Assembly (NCBI RefSeq): GCF_029227915.1
Contig: NC_079884.1
Location: 27,282,001-27,346,000 of the forward strand
Reading direction: 5' to 3'
Source: Hydractinia symbiolongicarpus
Taxonomy: Eukaryota > Cnidaria > Hydrozoa > Anthoathecata > Hydractiniidae
Length of the DNA stretch: 64,000 nt
The notes beneath the pieces are model-generated. The model had not been told where the DNA came from. It did no database searches and worked only from the letters and a program-made list of their open reading frames with translations. The position numbers were made by a program, and so were the translations under genes. The first letter of the stretch is position 1. Every line of letters starts with the position of its first letter. Positions 1-11,499 of the stretch are shown here, one piece after another.

Positions 1-350
1 TAATTAGAACATTTTGGTGGTGGTGGTGGTGCTTAACATATTTTTTGATTTATTCAATTCTGAAATCAAAGAAATAATATCAAATTTTGAAACAAAATTT
101 TACCTAGAGTAAAATTAATTCGCTTTTTATAATTTTGTGCTGGTGATTGCAGCGCTTAACATCTTTGCAAGTTTCCGTAATTCTTAATTAAATTATTTTC
201 AAATTATCAAACAAGATGTCACATTGTATTACTATTTTGTTAATTAGAAAAAATTCAGCGATATGATCCAAGCTCCTAGCCAGCGTGGAAAGGTTCAACC
301 CAGTATTTACTGGGATGTTGGTTAGTACTGTTGACTAGATTACCTATTAA
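1..350. repeat. Degenerate GGTGG/GCTTAACAT repeat element, left part
   Basis: A-rich sequence carries loosely repeated modules, each a GGTGGTGG-like or TGCTGGTG-like run followed by GCTTAACAT or GCTCAACAT. The GCT(T/C)AACA cores fall near 31 and 153 here and near 1129, 1238 and 1418 after the Helitron, so spacing is often 110-120 bp. No coding potential is seen. The element is split by the Helitron at 351-1048 and resumes afterwards. The family is not recognised. Confidence 0.5.
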
Positions 351-351
351 T
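246..351. repeat. 105-bp direct repeat, copy 1
   Basis: This segment matches 1483-1587 closely over its whole length. Both copies share ATTCAGCGA, then CTAGCCAGCGTGGAAAGG, then TACTGGGATG and CTAGATTACCT. In copy 2 the core folds as CTAGCCAGC pairing with GCTGGCTAG around an inner GTGGA/TCCAC pair. Copy 1 has lost part of the right arm (GTTGGTTAG). The repeats bracket the GGTGG-type modules, so they may be terminal or subterminal repeats of one element. Confidence 0.7.
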
Positions 352-1048
352 CTATATAATAACACGCCAGTTACGTGTGTCTGTAACAGGCAAAGTGGAT
401 GTATTCATTTTCCTTTGATGTTGTCGAAAAAGGCATGTCTAAAATGTTAAATTTTCTGACGTCACGGCGCGACGTCGATAACACTACTTCAACGTCAATA
501 TCCTATATTAAATTAATGAAGTCATTACAGTGCAGCTAAAACTTTGAGGCCAAATAACTTGGAAACGAGGTGGTGACGTCAATGATTTTTTGCCGCTTTG
601 GTAACTAGGAACCACCTGGGAACATTTTGGGTAAGTTTCCCAACCCTAAGTCCCCGAATCCGTTTTGGAATGACGTCATCAAAAACCCTTCTGCATCCCT
701 TTGTCAAAAGTACATGATCCTATACGTTTTCTTGATATCAGCCTTTCATGATCTATACGATGAAGACATTAGATATATAGAATTCAGGAAAAAATTTTTT
801 GTGTGTTTTTGCTGGCGTCAACAAATTTTCAAAACCTTATATTCCCTTATACGTTCGTCGAAAACCCATGATCCTATACATTTTACTCATTAGGTTTTAA
901 CCTTTACAGCCTACAGGCACCCAATAAACTAAACGTCGCTAATTTTTTTTGTATCTGCACTGCTGATGTCAGCAAAAAGTCTAAAACAACCCATTTTTTT
1001 ATTGTCCCTTCGCCTAAAAGGGATTTTTCCACTGGTCTTATTGATTAG
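351..1048 (+). mobile_element. Non-autonomous Helitron H1
   Basis: The 5' end is TCTATATAATAACACGCCAG and the 3' end is a short hairpin region (GGGATTTTTCC) followed about 16 bp later by GATTAG. The element lies between a flanking A (350) and T (1049), the target preference of Helitrons. Its first 110 bp and last 105 bp match those of the elements at 15712-18534 and 18537-18661. At 698 bp it has no room for a Rep/helicase and its reading frames are unconvincing. Three complete TGACGTCA octamers lie at 457, 574 and 671. The 3' terminus is diverged (TTAG rather than CTAG), suggesting an old copy. Confidence 0.8.
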
Positions 1049-1600
1049 TGGTTATTTTTACACTATTAGAGAAAATACAGAACATAATACTAGCATATTG
1101 CTAATTAGAGCAATGTGCTGGCGGGGGTGCTTAACACATATTTCATATTATCTAATTCCAAAATCATGGAGATAATGTGAGATAAACAAAGAATAAAGTG
1201 CATTCATCTTGAAACTGTTGGTGGTGGTGGCGGAGGTGCTCAACATCTGTGTTATTTTATCTAAGTTCAAAATTAGAAAACTTATTCGAAGTTATATAAC
1301 AAAATATAACTTAGAATACTATTAATTTGCTGTTCTAATTTTTGTGCTGTTGGCTGTGTTGCTATATATCTATGAATTCCGGAATAATTAGAAACTGTTG
1401 GTGGCGGTGGTGATGGTGCTCAACATATGCGTAATTCTTTGGAAGCATAATTTGTAGACAATTTTTTTTGATAATCCTAACAAAAAAATTCAGCGAAATA
1501 ATTGGAGGTTCTAGCCAGCGTGGAAAGGTTCAATCCACTATCTACTGGGATGCTGGCTAGTACTGCTGGCTAGATTACCTAATAATTTTAAATTATAATT
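1049..1600. repeat. Degenerate GGTGG/GCTTAACAT repeat element, right part, with 105-bp repeat copy 2
   Basis: Continuation of the element at 1-350. GGTGG-type modules are at about 1115, 1218 and 1393. The second copy of the 105-bp direct repeat is at 1483-1587, with a perfect 9-bp CTAGCCAGC/GCTGGCTAG stem and an inner GTGGA/TCCAC stem. Nothing codes for protein here. Confidence 0.55.
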
Positions 1601-3780
1601 CAAAAATTGAAAAATAATAAGAGAGCATGATGCCATCATTAATCCTTAATCAGGTTTCAACTAGTTCAAGTTTGAAGAACAGAATAGTGAAATTTGCATA
1701 CATATACGAAGGAAAACTTCGTGATATAAAGAAAAATAACGGATATTTTGTCACCAAGTTATTAATGAAAGAGCCATCCGATGACCAGGCTGATAATTCG
1801 TGGAATCTTCATCAAATGAAAACGTAGTCGATATAAAGAAAAAAAACAGCGGATGAAATTTGTACGAAGCTGATGATTCATGAAAAAGCCATCCAATCAA
1901 AGGTAAGTTTTTCAATATAAAATAATTCAAATGATGACAGGCCTGTCAACCTTCGACGAAAATCCTTTTACAATAAGTGGTCAATCCACTTGTAAGCAAT
2001 GCAGTAGAAATAAACACCTAAGTAGCAGGTTTTGACCGTAACTCACAGGTTGATATATCAAATAAGCAAAAATTAAAGTTCGTGCCAAAAGAATATCAAT
2101 AGTTGGGGTAGGTCGCCATTCTTCTATGTAATAAGTTTAATTCTGCTTTGGTGATCCTTAGGTACTAGTTGCTGATAGCGAAAACCTCCTAATTGAAATT
2201 AATGGTAAAATAATTGTTCTTTACTAACCTATTGTAAAATATCCTTTAACTTTTACTTAAACTTGAATTTCAGGTTCGTAACGAAGTTGTCTAATTCTCA
2301 GCATTTTCGTGTATATTATCTGAAGATATTTAAAAAGTTGACAGCAAGATTATTTGGTAGACCTGTAAAGATTCCAGGTATGAATCAAGAAGAAAAAGGT
2401 AACTGATGGGTTGGAGACAAGTGGATTTTCGAGAGAAAGATTGAAATGAACGACAACACTCGTAGTGGTGAGTAACTCACATAGTTCTACTTCTGAAAAC
2501 TCAGAACTGGTGTAGATGATTACTACCCTAATCACTTTAGGTGAAGGAAATGTATCGGTACTATTTAAATTTTGCGCTAATCAAACAATAAGAACGAAGT
2601 ACGCGTGCGCGTGTGCTTAGTATTGCGATTACTAGAAAGAAATATTTTTAAACTTTAATTACAGGGTTTAAATTGACTAGTAACTTTTTAACACTCTGGA
2701 TATCTAATTAACGCGCATTTTTGAAATATTTTTTTTCCTAGAATAAGGTTGCTGAACCAACTAGTATGTATACTGTAGACTGACTGTGTAGTCCAAAAAA
2801 TTATCAGAATATTTAACTCGGATTCGTACGATATCACTAAGAAAATCAAGAAAGCTATTGCTGATTCATTGAACGAGGTTGTGCTGATGACAACCTAACG
2901 TATAAAGCGATCACTAGAAGGAGGTTTAGTTCCAACACACGAGCCAAAAAAAATATTGTCGAAGGTAAGGAACTTTATGCTAAGGCACAGAATCTGATTA
3001 AAATATCAGATAGAGAGGTTGAAGGGTAGTAAATTGTCATCAGTCTAACACAATTGTCTTTGATTTAGACCACGAAAAAATGTTGGCCAAGTCAAGGAGG
3101 CAAGCGACTTTAAATCGTGTAGAGGTGATAGCTATAAGATTTAGGTCAAGAGCCAGAACAAATAAGAACATCAAAATTTTCATTTCTTACAGATCCAACC
3201 TCAAAAATCTGCTATTTTTATGGAAAAGAGGTACATTCTAATACACCTGCCCAAACAAACGAAACATGCATGTAGCTAGAATTCTTTCTGTAGTCAGCTC
3301 AAAGCAAAAGATTGGAAAAGCTTTAAAAGGTTTATTCTCCTGTATTTAAACAACAAAATTAAGAAACTCTGTGACAAATAAGGCCGCATGTCAAGGATTG
3401 ATACTCCTTGACAGAGGGTACTTAGCCGTGAAAAAGAACTGGTACTCCTTCCCTTCCCGTCTTCTCACGTGAAGAGGAACAAGCTTAGAATCTTCTTCCT
3501 TTTTCTTTAAAATTGTGTATTTTAAAATGTGCCCGAGAATGATGGAATCAAACAAACGGCTGATGGTTTGGGTGGTGTGGTGTAAAGACGACAACGAGAT
3601 GAAAAACCTGCCAGCAGACCTTCTTATGTTGCAATTCTTTGACACCTCGTTTTCGAGACCTTGAACAAAGAAAGTATTAACAATTATATTCCAAGTTTCT
3701 TTAGGAGAGAGACAGGTGGTCGTCCATGGTAAGGAGTTGTCTATCAGTAAAATGATTCTCTCTCAGTAATCTCCGCAGAA
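1601..3780. other. AT-rich stretch without a supportable gene
   Basis: Only short broken reading frames are present. A 66-codon frame starts at 1627. About 48 codons at 2886-3029 (plus strand) read as a basic, helix-like peptide ending in a stop and could be an exon or transposon scrap, but I recognise no family. Two AAAGAAAAA-type segments near 1727 and 1836 look like a diverged duplication (both followed by a GAAA(G/A)AGCCATCC motif). Confidence 0.5.
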
Positions 3781-3849
3781 AAATGGTGCACCTTACATAT
3801 AGCCGTTTCGAATCCAACTTGCAGAGATTCTTTTATTCCTTTATTTGTT

Positions 3850-3990
3850 TATTCATTCATTCATTCATTCATTATTCTTTCGTTCATTTATTCGCATTCA
3901 TTCATTCGTTCATTCCTTTGTCACTCGTTTATTCATTCGTTCGTTCGGTCGTTCGGTCGTTCGGTCGGTCGGTCGGTCGTTCGGTCGGTC
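3850..3990. repeat. TTCA/GTTC tetranucleotide microsatellite
   Basis: Runs of ATTC, GTTC and CGTT tetramers grade from a perfect ATTC run near 3853 through TTCG-rich variants into the GGTC array. The gradation suggests the GGTC repeat grew from point variants of the TTCA repeat. Confidence 0.9.
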
Positions 3991-3993
3991 GTT

Positions 3994-4158
3994 CGGTCGG
4001 TCGGTCGGTCGGTCGGTCGGTCGGTCGGTCGGTCGGTCGGTCGGTCGGTCGGTCGGTCGGTCGGTCGGTCGGTCGGTCGGTCGGTCGGTCGGTCGGTCGG
4101 TCGGTCGGTCGGTCGGTCGGTCGGTCGGTCGGTCGGTCGGTCGGTCGGTCGGTCGGTC
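3994..4158. repeat. GGTC tetranucleotide microsatellite, about 41 units
   Basis: An uninterrupted GGTC run of about 165 bp. It gives Gly-Arg-Ser-Val periodic frames on the plus strand and Asp-Arg-Pro-Thr frames on the minus strand, which I treat as artefacts. On the minus strand the unit reads GACC. No promoter, splice context or stable protein fold supports translation. Confidence 0.97.
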
Positions 4159-4506
4159 TGTTGGTTTGTTGCTTTCTTCGATTCGTGTGTTGGTTTGTTG
4201 CTTTCTTCGATTCGTGTGTTGGTTTGTTGCTTTCTTCGATTCGTGTGTTGGTTTGTTGCTTTCTTCGATTCGTGTGTTGGTTTGTTGCTTTCTTCGATTC
4301 GTGTGTTGGTTTGTTGCTTTCTTCGATTCGTGTGTTGGTTTGTTGCTTTCTTCGATTCGTGTGTTGGTTTGTTGCTTTCTTCGATTCGTGTGTTGGTTTG
4401 TTGCTTTCTTCGATTCGTGTGTTGGTTTGTTGCTTTCTTCGATTCGTGTGTTGGTTTGTTGCTTTCTTCGATTCGTGTGTTGGTTTGTTGCTTTCTTCGA
4501 TTCGTG
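4159..4506. repeat. 29-bp minisatellite, 12 perfect copies
   Basis: The unit begins TGTTGGTTTGTTGC and ends TTCGATTCGTG. Twelve copies occupy exactly 348 bp with no differences that I can see, followed by a partial copy. Because 29 is not a multiple of three, the array is open in several frames and creates long spurious ORFs on both strands. Perfect identity implies recent expansion. It starts at the exact base where the GGTC array ends. Confidence 0.97.
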
Positions 4507-4514
4507 TGTTGGTT

Positions 4515-6640
4515 TATTCGTTCGTTTCTGATCTTTTTCGCGGACTCCATAAGAATTTTTTTGCCAACTATTGCTCCCTTCCCAAGGGTAGTTTTTTTCT
4601 GGCTTTTAGTTAATCTAATCTAATCTAAGCTAATCTATATGCACAGGCAAGAGGGAATTTATTGCTACGCCGTGATAAACACAACCATGTACTACTGGCT
4701 CTGCCACTGATAAACAATATAGCATGTCCAACTTAGCACCTTTTCAGTTATACTTGCTAACATGATGCACTTCAATATATTCTACATTAAGCGGCCGGTT
4801 GTTCACAGATTATCTTTTTGACTTATTCTTTTCCTGTAGATAGCCTTCCGAGAGGTAGAAATGCGCTCGGCAAGGGATAGCCAAGTTCTTTAATTGGTTT
4901 ATTTCAGGTCGTAAACTTCGGCGGACTTTTGTAGTGAATAAAATTATTACACAAAAAACGTAATACAGAGCAAGAAAAAAAATTTCCGTTGTAAAAAATT
5001 GTTGGCGTCGGGAACCGGCGGTAAAAACGCTGGTTCAAATCACAAGTAACTGTGGGACCTAAATATGAACTGTGTCATGCATTCAGGTGGCACTTTAGTA
5101 CAGGTATGGTGTAAATGGAGTAAAGCACACACAATATTATTCTATTTCCTGTATTGCAACTTCGGGTAAATAGAAGCATAAAGAACGACCTGTCGTTAAC
5201 ACTGCGCTGAGCGTTTAGTACGGGTGCATCCATATTAGCGCAATGCCTTTTTTTCTAACTTAGTCACAACCCCAAATACAAATATTTAGGAATAAATAAA
5301 GCTAGCTAAAGCTAGCTGCCTTTAGCAGGATGATTCCTCAAATTCACTTTTGTATGTAGCTAAAGCTTAATTTTGCTTAAAATTATACATGGGTATAAAT
5401 CGTTATGAAATTATTACATAAACATGTGAAAACACACAGAAAAAAAATAATCCTATAGATACAAAGTACTTAGAATGTAAAAAGGAACCTACAAACATGG
5501 CATCATCCCTTCCAAACCAAGATAGCCTTGACAAATGTAGCATGTTTCTTCCGGCGGCATGTTAAGGCTTCGAATAACTTGGATTTGTTACTAGGTTATT
5601 ATGGCTTATTAAACTTCATGTGATTTTTTGTGTCGTGTTGTGCCACCTATTCAAACTAATTCTCGGGGTGGCGCATATCCGGACATAATCGGCCAAATTC
5701 CCATAGATAATCTGCCAAAATTCTTGAGAACTAAATTATAATTTCACCTACAAAACCATCTAGCTCGTGTAATTGATATGCTCTGTAACAGCTGGAAAAA
5801 TAATGAAGAGCATGCCCAGAACGTGATTGTCCTATGTGGTTCGTTCAGTAGATAGTAAAAGATTTATCGATGATTACGTAAAAGGAACGATTATTTAACA
5901 AACTTATGCCAGAATCACGCTTGCAGGCACACAACCGTATTCTTTGTTTACATTAACCGTCAGACGTATGGCCTCAGGATGTACCACATTCCGCTCCTCC
6001 GTGTAAAAGAACATTTTTAAAAACTAAAGGGTCTAATGGTAACTATGGCGAATATCCCATTTTGTTAAACGCTGCGTCAGTAAAAACATTAAATAGCGAG
6101 AAAAAGAGCTGTGTCAACATAAACGATTTTGTGGATTTTTGTTTAAACAGGCCTGAAATGTCACAGCACACTGATTTCAGTAGGGGTTTAGTAAACTAAA
6201 CAATGCTTAAAGCCACCGACAGGACGGAGAAAATAAAATCTACAGAGCTGTAGCTAGTGGGGAATCTAAATGTATGTATGCGTAGAAGGTAGAAAAACAT
6301 AAACTGTAAATATTTGCGATATTTTTACACTGACTTCTCTGATAGTTATCTGTACGAAATTCCATGGTCAAACGTCACATTTATCGACCACAACTGGATA
6401 CGCATCAAGAATGCATCTTATTTGATTTATGCCGATAATACAAGAGTTTTTGCGCAATTCAAAATATCTGCCTATATACCTGGGGGAAATACCTGATACA
6501 TCAAGTTTTGACAAAAAGAAAGCCCAATATCACGAGGAGATATAAGTAAACTACAACAAAGCTCGAACAAACTGAAACTAAACCAATGTTGTTGTTTAAT
6601 TTACGACGGGAAAAAGGAGAGGGAATAACACATTGATTTT
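4515..6640. other. Intergenic stretch, no recognisable gene
   Basis: I see no coding region of note on either strand. There are small repeats of TAATC near 4612-4628 and of AGCTAGCTAAAGC near 5298-5316. A 6-bp hairpin, GTTTAG/CTAAAC, is at about 6185-6201. The 60-codon frame at 6314-6496 has no recognisable features. Confidence 0.5.
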
Positions 6641-6671
6641 CACCCGTTAAGTTGCCGCCGTAATTAGTAGC

Positions 6672-6930
6672 TTATAAGTTGCGGTCGAATGTTATAATTT
6701 GCAGCCGCGTATTATAAGTTGCGGCCGCGAGTTACATACTCATAAGTTGCTGCCTTAATTACTTGTTTATAAGCCGTCTTCATACTATAAAATTCGCTGA
6801 CCCACTACGTGACATACATATTCCATGGATCACATCGACACTGCTTCTGCCCGTGAAACTGGCGGCCACGAGTTATAATTGTAACATGTGGCCGCTAGCT
6901 GTAAGTTGCGACCGCGAGTTGTGCCGCGAT
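6672..6930. repeat. 20-bp CG-rich degenerate tandem repeat
   Basis: Three adjacent 20-bp units at 6672, 6692 and 6712 share TTATAAGTTGCGGCCGCGAG with a few substitutions. Decayed relatives (CATAAGTTGCTGCC, GGCGGCCACGAGTTATAA, GTAAGTTGCGACCGCGAGTT) extend to about 6930. The CGGCCGC core is striking in otherwise AT-rich DNA. A 62-codon frame at 6763-6951 runs through the repeat and is not considered a gene. Confidence 0.75.
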
Positions 6931-6959
6931 TTCTACCGAAATTTGAGCTAGAATCTAGT

Positions 6960-8170
6960 TAGAGTTAGACACGGTAGAGATACAAAGCCTTATCACTTTA
7001 TCAATTAAGCATAAGTACTTCAGAGTTTGTGGCCTGCAGGCGCAGTATACAGAAACTATAAAAGGTCAGTGTTCATATGGTTGCTATGGTTAAGTATTTT
7101 TTTTGGAACAATTCCTAATGGAGGGAATTCGTCACTAAAAAATATTTTCGTTTGCACAAATAAATTTTCGGTAAGAATGGAGTTTTTTGTTATAATTTTT
7201 ATAAGGTGCAAATGAAAAAAAAGTTTTGGCTGCATGTTTTTTTTTTTTTAAATCCTCAACTTCACATAAATTAAGCAAGTACAATCTGAATTATAGTCCA
7301 GGTGGTGTTATAAAACGTTTACTCATTGATGCAAACTTTTCAGAAGCACAAATGGTTATTAAGTCGGAGATGAACTTCCTGATATAAAAAGTTAATTAAC
7401 CTAACTACTGGTTTTTACATATTTCGTATTATAAAATGCCAAAACTGGACAAAAGTTCCGATTTGTCCCGATTTTTGTGTAAAAGCAAAAAATAGATCGG
7501 CATTACGATTTTATAATGATTCCCCTTGATAATGTTAAGTTGTCTGTTTCAAATTTTCAGCATATTCCTAACGAAAATTACTAAATGTCCAATTACAATG
7601 ATTTCAATTGGAAATTATTAAGATTTCCCTTGATAAACAAGGTTCCCTTTGAATGTAGGCTGTGATAAGGATGCAAAAGCCACGAGACGTAAAGATTGAA
7701 CTAGAATTTCTAGCAAAGAGAGGGCGAAGCTAAAACAAGTAAAAGGAACAGTCGGTTTTTGAGAACATTAGACTTCATACTCATTTATTGTTCTGTTATG
7801 TTGATAAAAAGAGATATTTTAAAAATGTTGTGGCGAAAAATTAGTTAGATTAGCTATAACCGTGCTATATTCGAAAATCAAAAGCTACAAACAAATGCAA
7901 ATGAGATACTAAGAAAAAAATAGATAAAAATGAAAATTTAGGACACTTTTTCTTTACCCTTTTGGGATCAAAACATATGGTAAAATGAACCTACAGCTTC
8001 TTCTTCTTTTGTAGGCAAAAGTACTAAATTTGCTTTATTGAGTCTACTAACAGAACTTTGGTAACATATGTTTTGAATATGAAAGAGAAATTTTAGTTAT
8101 TTGGTTTATTAACAGTTACTCTGCAATATTAGCAACGCAGCAACTGTAGCATATCAACAATAGGGTACCA
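6960..8170. other. Intergenic stretch, no recognisable gene
   Basis: AT-rich sequence with homopolymer runs (T run near 7240) and short frames only. Nothing on either strand resembles a known family or an RNA gene. Confidence 0.5.
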
Positions 8171-8180
8171 CAAAAAGCAA

Positions 8181-8320
8181 AGCAAAAATAGCATAGCAAC
8201 AATAGCATAGCAACAATAACATAGCAGCAATATCATAGCAACAGTAGCATAGCAACAATAGCATAGCAACAATGGCATAGCAACAATCGCATAGCAACAA
8301 TAGCAAAGCAACAATAGCAT
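8181..8320. repeat. 14-bp minisatellite, 10 units
   Basis: Ten contiguous units of AGCAACAATAGCAT, most with zero to two substitutions, fill exactly 140 bp. Related half-units precede it from about 8130. The minus-strand Leu/Cys/Tyr-rich frames across it are repeat artefacts. Confidence 0.95.
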
Positions 8321-8329
8321 TCCAACACC

Positions 8330-10680
8330 TATTCTTTTCAACAATCAATTTTAACTATCAATATATAGCAATAGTCCCGGTTATGTCTAAACAATCATAT
8401 TTAAAAGTTACCACTCAACATCACATTGTGTCTTTAGACAATACTAAAGGTCTGTCGATAGAGGGGCTAATGAATTTAACTAATTTCAAAAAACCGAAAT
8501 AGTGTGCATATCTTTATGTTTTTTTAAAGAATACAGCGACTTTCGGCAACAATGGCTGACGATTATTCATTGAAATTGGCAACTTCCATGACAATGCCAA
8601 GATCCTGTCACTCGTACTTTTACTGGCTCTGTTGAATTAATCGATACAACAAACGGTGTAAAGAACGCATTAAAAATCGGTGTACGTGTGAGCAGAGATG
8701 TAAAAATTGTGTTATTGCCACTTGGAGCAAAGGGAGGCACAATTTACCTTTTTGATTTTTTTAAATTTGGCAAAGACGTTTTTCAACTTGATGCAGGTGG
8801 CATACTTGAAAGTTTAATTATTGCTAAATACGATTTCGACTATTGCAGATATTCAGTATCTTTGTGGTTAGAGTATCAAATGAAATAATCTAATGTTATT
8901 GATATGTAACTTCTAGAGCATTTGTTTAAACAAAAAAACAGGTATTTCTCTTCGAATTTGTAAAATGCCTTGGAATTAACCTTGGCTTTGGTTCCTTGCC
9001 TTTCTCTTCTATTAAAGAGGCTGGTCAAAATTAATGGAATACAGAGCGAACCATTTAGCATTACACCGTCTTGTCTTGTGTTACCAGGGAGAGTGATACG
9101 CTGCTTTGAGAGATGTTGGTTACATCGATCTAATTCTTATTAACTCACATATATAACCATTTTCAACTTGCGATCGTAAATGTTCCAGCTGTCAACGTGA
9201 AATGCCAAGCCAGAATTTTCCCACCAATTTGTGCATCGATTGCAATGAAATCAAACGAGCGAGTATGCATCGAAGATAATTATGATATGTTACGAATTTT
9301 TTGAAAAAGCAATAAGTTAAATATTGAACGCTTTAACTAAGTATAATATGTTGTGATCTATTATTTTATATTATGTTATGTTAAGAGGCTTAGCAGTCTC
9401 AAGCTGCTTAATGTGCTCTCTGTAATTATTCATTTATCTCCCTGTAACTCGAATCTTCAAGTGGTTGAGGCAAATAGTTCGACCTAACGTTTGCTCGAGT
9501 TAAATGAAGTTCATGTTAATTCGACCTTAGTCTAAAATGTGATTATAGTCAAAGCAATTTTCTTATGAGGTTGGCATCAGTTACAAGGAAAGGGTGCAAT
9601 CTTGGCGCTAAAAAAGGCACGCAATCCCTTGTAAATTAAATCTCCTTCACTAACAACATTATCTATATCTACTACATCAGAAGTTAATAAAAACTAAAAA
9701 TAAATAAATTTAAATCCAACATTTATTTAGTCTTTCTCAAGTAAAAAAGTTAGAAAAGGGACCTAGGAAAATGGTTTTTGATAATAAAAGTTTGAGTTAT
9801 CCTGTGTTCGAGTAACCGGAAGATAACTGTATATACATCAATTAGTTTTGTTCGGACGCGTTCTTGTACAAAACCGAAGAGTTTGTTTCTATACCTGAAA
9901 TAAAATGTTTAAAACCAAGCGTTTCCTTGTATTTCTGATTTTCACTAACACAAAATTAATGAATTGTTATATTTAACGAGTTCTCACTGAACGACGTTGT
10001 ATAATATGGGTAACTAAAAAGCAACAATCTCATGGCGTTCAGTGAAGAAGTGGCGATATGTTATATGTGATACTTTCTGGAAGAGCAAATGTCACATAGT
10101 GTTTGAAGCACATAAAAACAACCGGCTGTATACATGTTGGGTAAAGTGCCTTCTGTTAAACTGTGTCTTAAACCTCGGTTTAATCGGTAAAAAGCTATAG
10201 AGTTCTAGAAAACCGTCTGTGGCACACCAAGCATATCACCTAATACAAGTAAATCATGTCCGCACATTCTGTGGTGGGCAAGTCAAGTATCTCTTTGGTC
10301 ATATCTTTGCAAAAAATGAGTTATTTGAAATTTCTATTCACAGAGGTTAAGCAGGCTGTCAGAATTATTTATGTTAATTTTAGACTTCTCCTTTCAATAT
10401 TTGTGTTCGACCGTGTTAGCCTTTTTGTCAAGTGAACATTGAATGAATGAAGACATTCAATCTTTCTTACTGTGATGTGTCTGCTACGTCTCGTCGTCAC
10501 ATTTGAAGAGGATTTTTTCTCCCCTATCGCGGACCTTTCGATGTCCCCATATAGCCTGGTTTCAGAATGATTAGGGTTACTATTGCTACATATATCTTCC
10601 TCCTAACAATTTTCAATTGCTCAGTACTTCAGTTAGAATTATGAAAATAAGCGACTATCAATTGTTTGGGATTAGCGTTT
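8330..10680. other. Intergenic stretch, no supportable gene
   Basis: A 66-codon plus-strand frame at 8688-8888 is preceded by a separate ATG frame near 8551, but neither is recognisable and they are out of register. Around 9440-9540 and 9795-9825 the sequence has repeated CTCGA/TTCGA/GAGTTA words (AACTCGAATC, CTCGAGTTAAATG, GTTTGAGTTATCC, TTCGAGTAACCGG). These recall decayed Tigger/pogo-type transposon ends; this is a weak inference. A short hairpin, CATTGAATG/CATTCAAT, is near 10438-10463. Confidence 0.4.
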
Positions 10681-10689
10681 ACAATGGCG

Positions 10690-11300
10690 CACTAACATTA
10701 GTTACACAGTGGATGAATCCAAAAAGTTCGTCCGTCGTACATAGTCATGTCATTGAACATTATAATTTCTAATCTCCATTCGTCCGTTCTGAGCACAAAA
10801 ATTAGCGATTCAGTTAAGTCTTGAACCAAATACAGCTATATGACTAATCGTTAGGCCGTCGAAAAATTTAGTGGGGCGTTGATCCATTAAATTCCAAAAA
10901 AAGTGGACAAAAAATATTGCAATTGGTCTTTCGCTCCGTCGACACGAGTTTTTTTCTGACATACTGGCATACAGAACACGAGCAATGGCCAAGACCCCAG
11001 AAATTCGACTACTTCATCATTTGAAATTACCTACGCGTTGGTAAAAAGCCTTGTTGTGTCATTCATCAACTCTCGATCCTTGAATGGACTTTGAAAGGAA
11101 ATTATGTTGAAGAGAGAACTTGTGATTGGAAGAAAGGTTTCAACAAAGAGAACTTTATCGCACGAAGATGAGACACGTACGCCAAAAGGACAAAGGTGTA
11201 TGGAATGTCCGAGCAATATTACAGCACAGGGACATAAAAAAAGAAAGACAACTTACCCAAGATGCCAATTGCTTGTTCTCTTTGTAAAACATATTTTGTA
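10690..11300 (+). pseudogene. Probable piggyBac-type transposase C-terminal remnant
   Basis: In plus-strand frames broken by stops and shifts, I read a QWM...SVV segment at about 10709, then WGVDPLNSKKS near 10872. Next is a hydrophobic SVDTSFFLTYW segment near 10938, then KFDYF near 11001. The open segment 11104-11301 carries RCMEC, then KKRKTTYPRC and a nearby CKT in another frame. That order (GVD, a lysine-rich stretch, a D-T-S/N-A segment, a DFR-like motif, then a C-terminal Cys-rich RCxxC...YxCxxC domain) is the usual C-terminal layout of piggyBac/PGBD transposases. The catalytic N-terminal part is not seen. The call rests on motif memory, and at least three breaks are visible. Confidence 0.45.
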
Positions 11301-11499
11301 AAGCACATTTAGTACTTACGTGCATGTCTTAGGATCGTAACATCTTTGTACATTCTTCATAGCGTTGTGTTTATCAGGAGAAGAGATAGGGAAATGCATG
11401 TTCTGGCGCAGTGGTGCATACGCGCACTCGCACGCCACAGTCAAGCACAACAAATCCCTGCCGCCTCAATACCATCCGCTACCATGCGGTGCCTATCAA

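Noticed and set aside
627-1175. Two open frames of 88 and 69 codons
   Set aside because: They lie within or across the end of the non-autonomous Helitron and have no conserved features.
1510-1540. GGTTCAATCC resembling a tRNA B box in the 105-bp repeat
   Set aside because: No properly spaced A box and no cloverleaf arms can be formed, so a tRNA or tRNA-derived SINE is not supported.
3783-4623. Long open frames on both strands (up to 276 codons)
   Set aside because: They are entirely produced by the GGTC and 29-bp repeats, whose lengths keep several frames open; no independent coding signal exists.
8129-8348. Minus-strand Leu/Cys/Tyr-rich frames resembling a membrane protein
   Set aside because: They are translations of the 14-bp minisatellite.
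9430-9830. Tigger/pogo-like transposon ends based on CTCGA and GAGTTA words
   Set aside because: No paired inverted termini or TA duplication could be fixed, so it is noted only as a weak hint in the intergenic entry.
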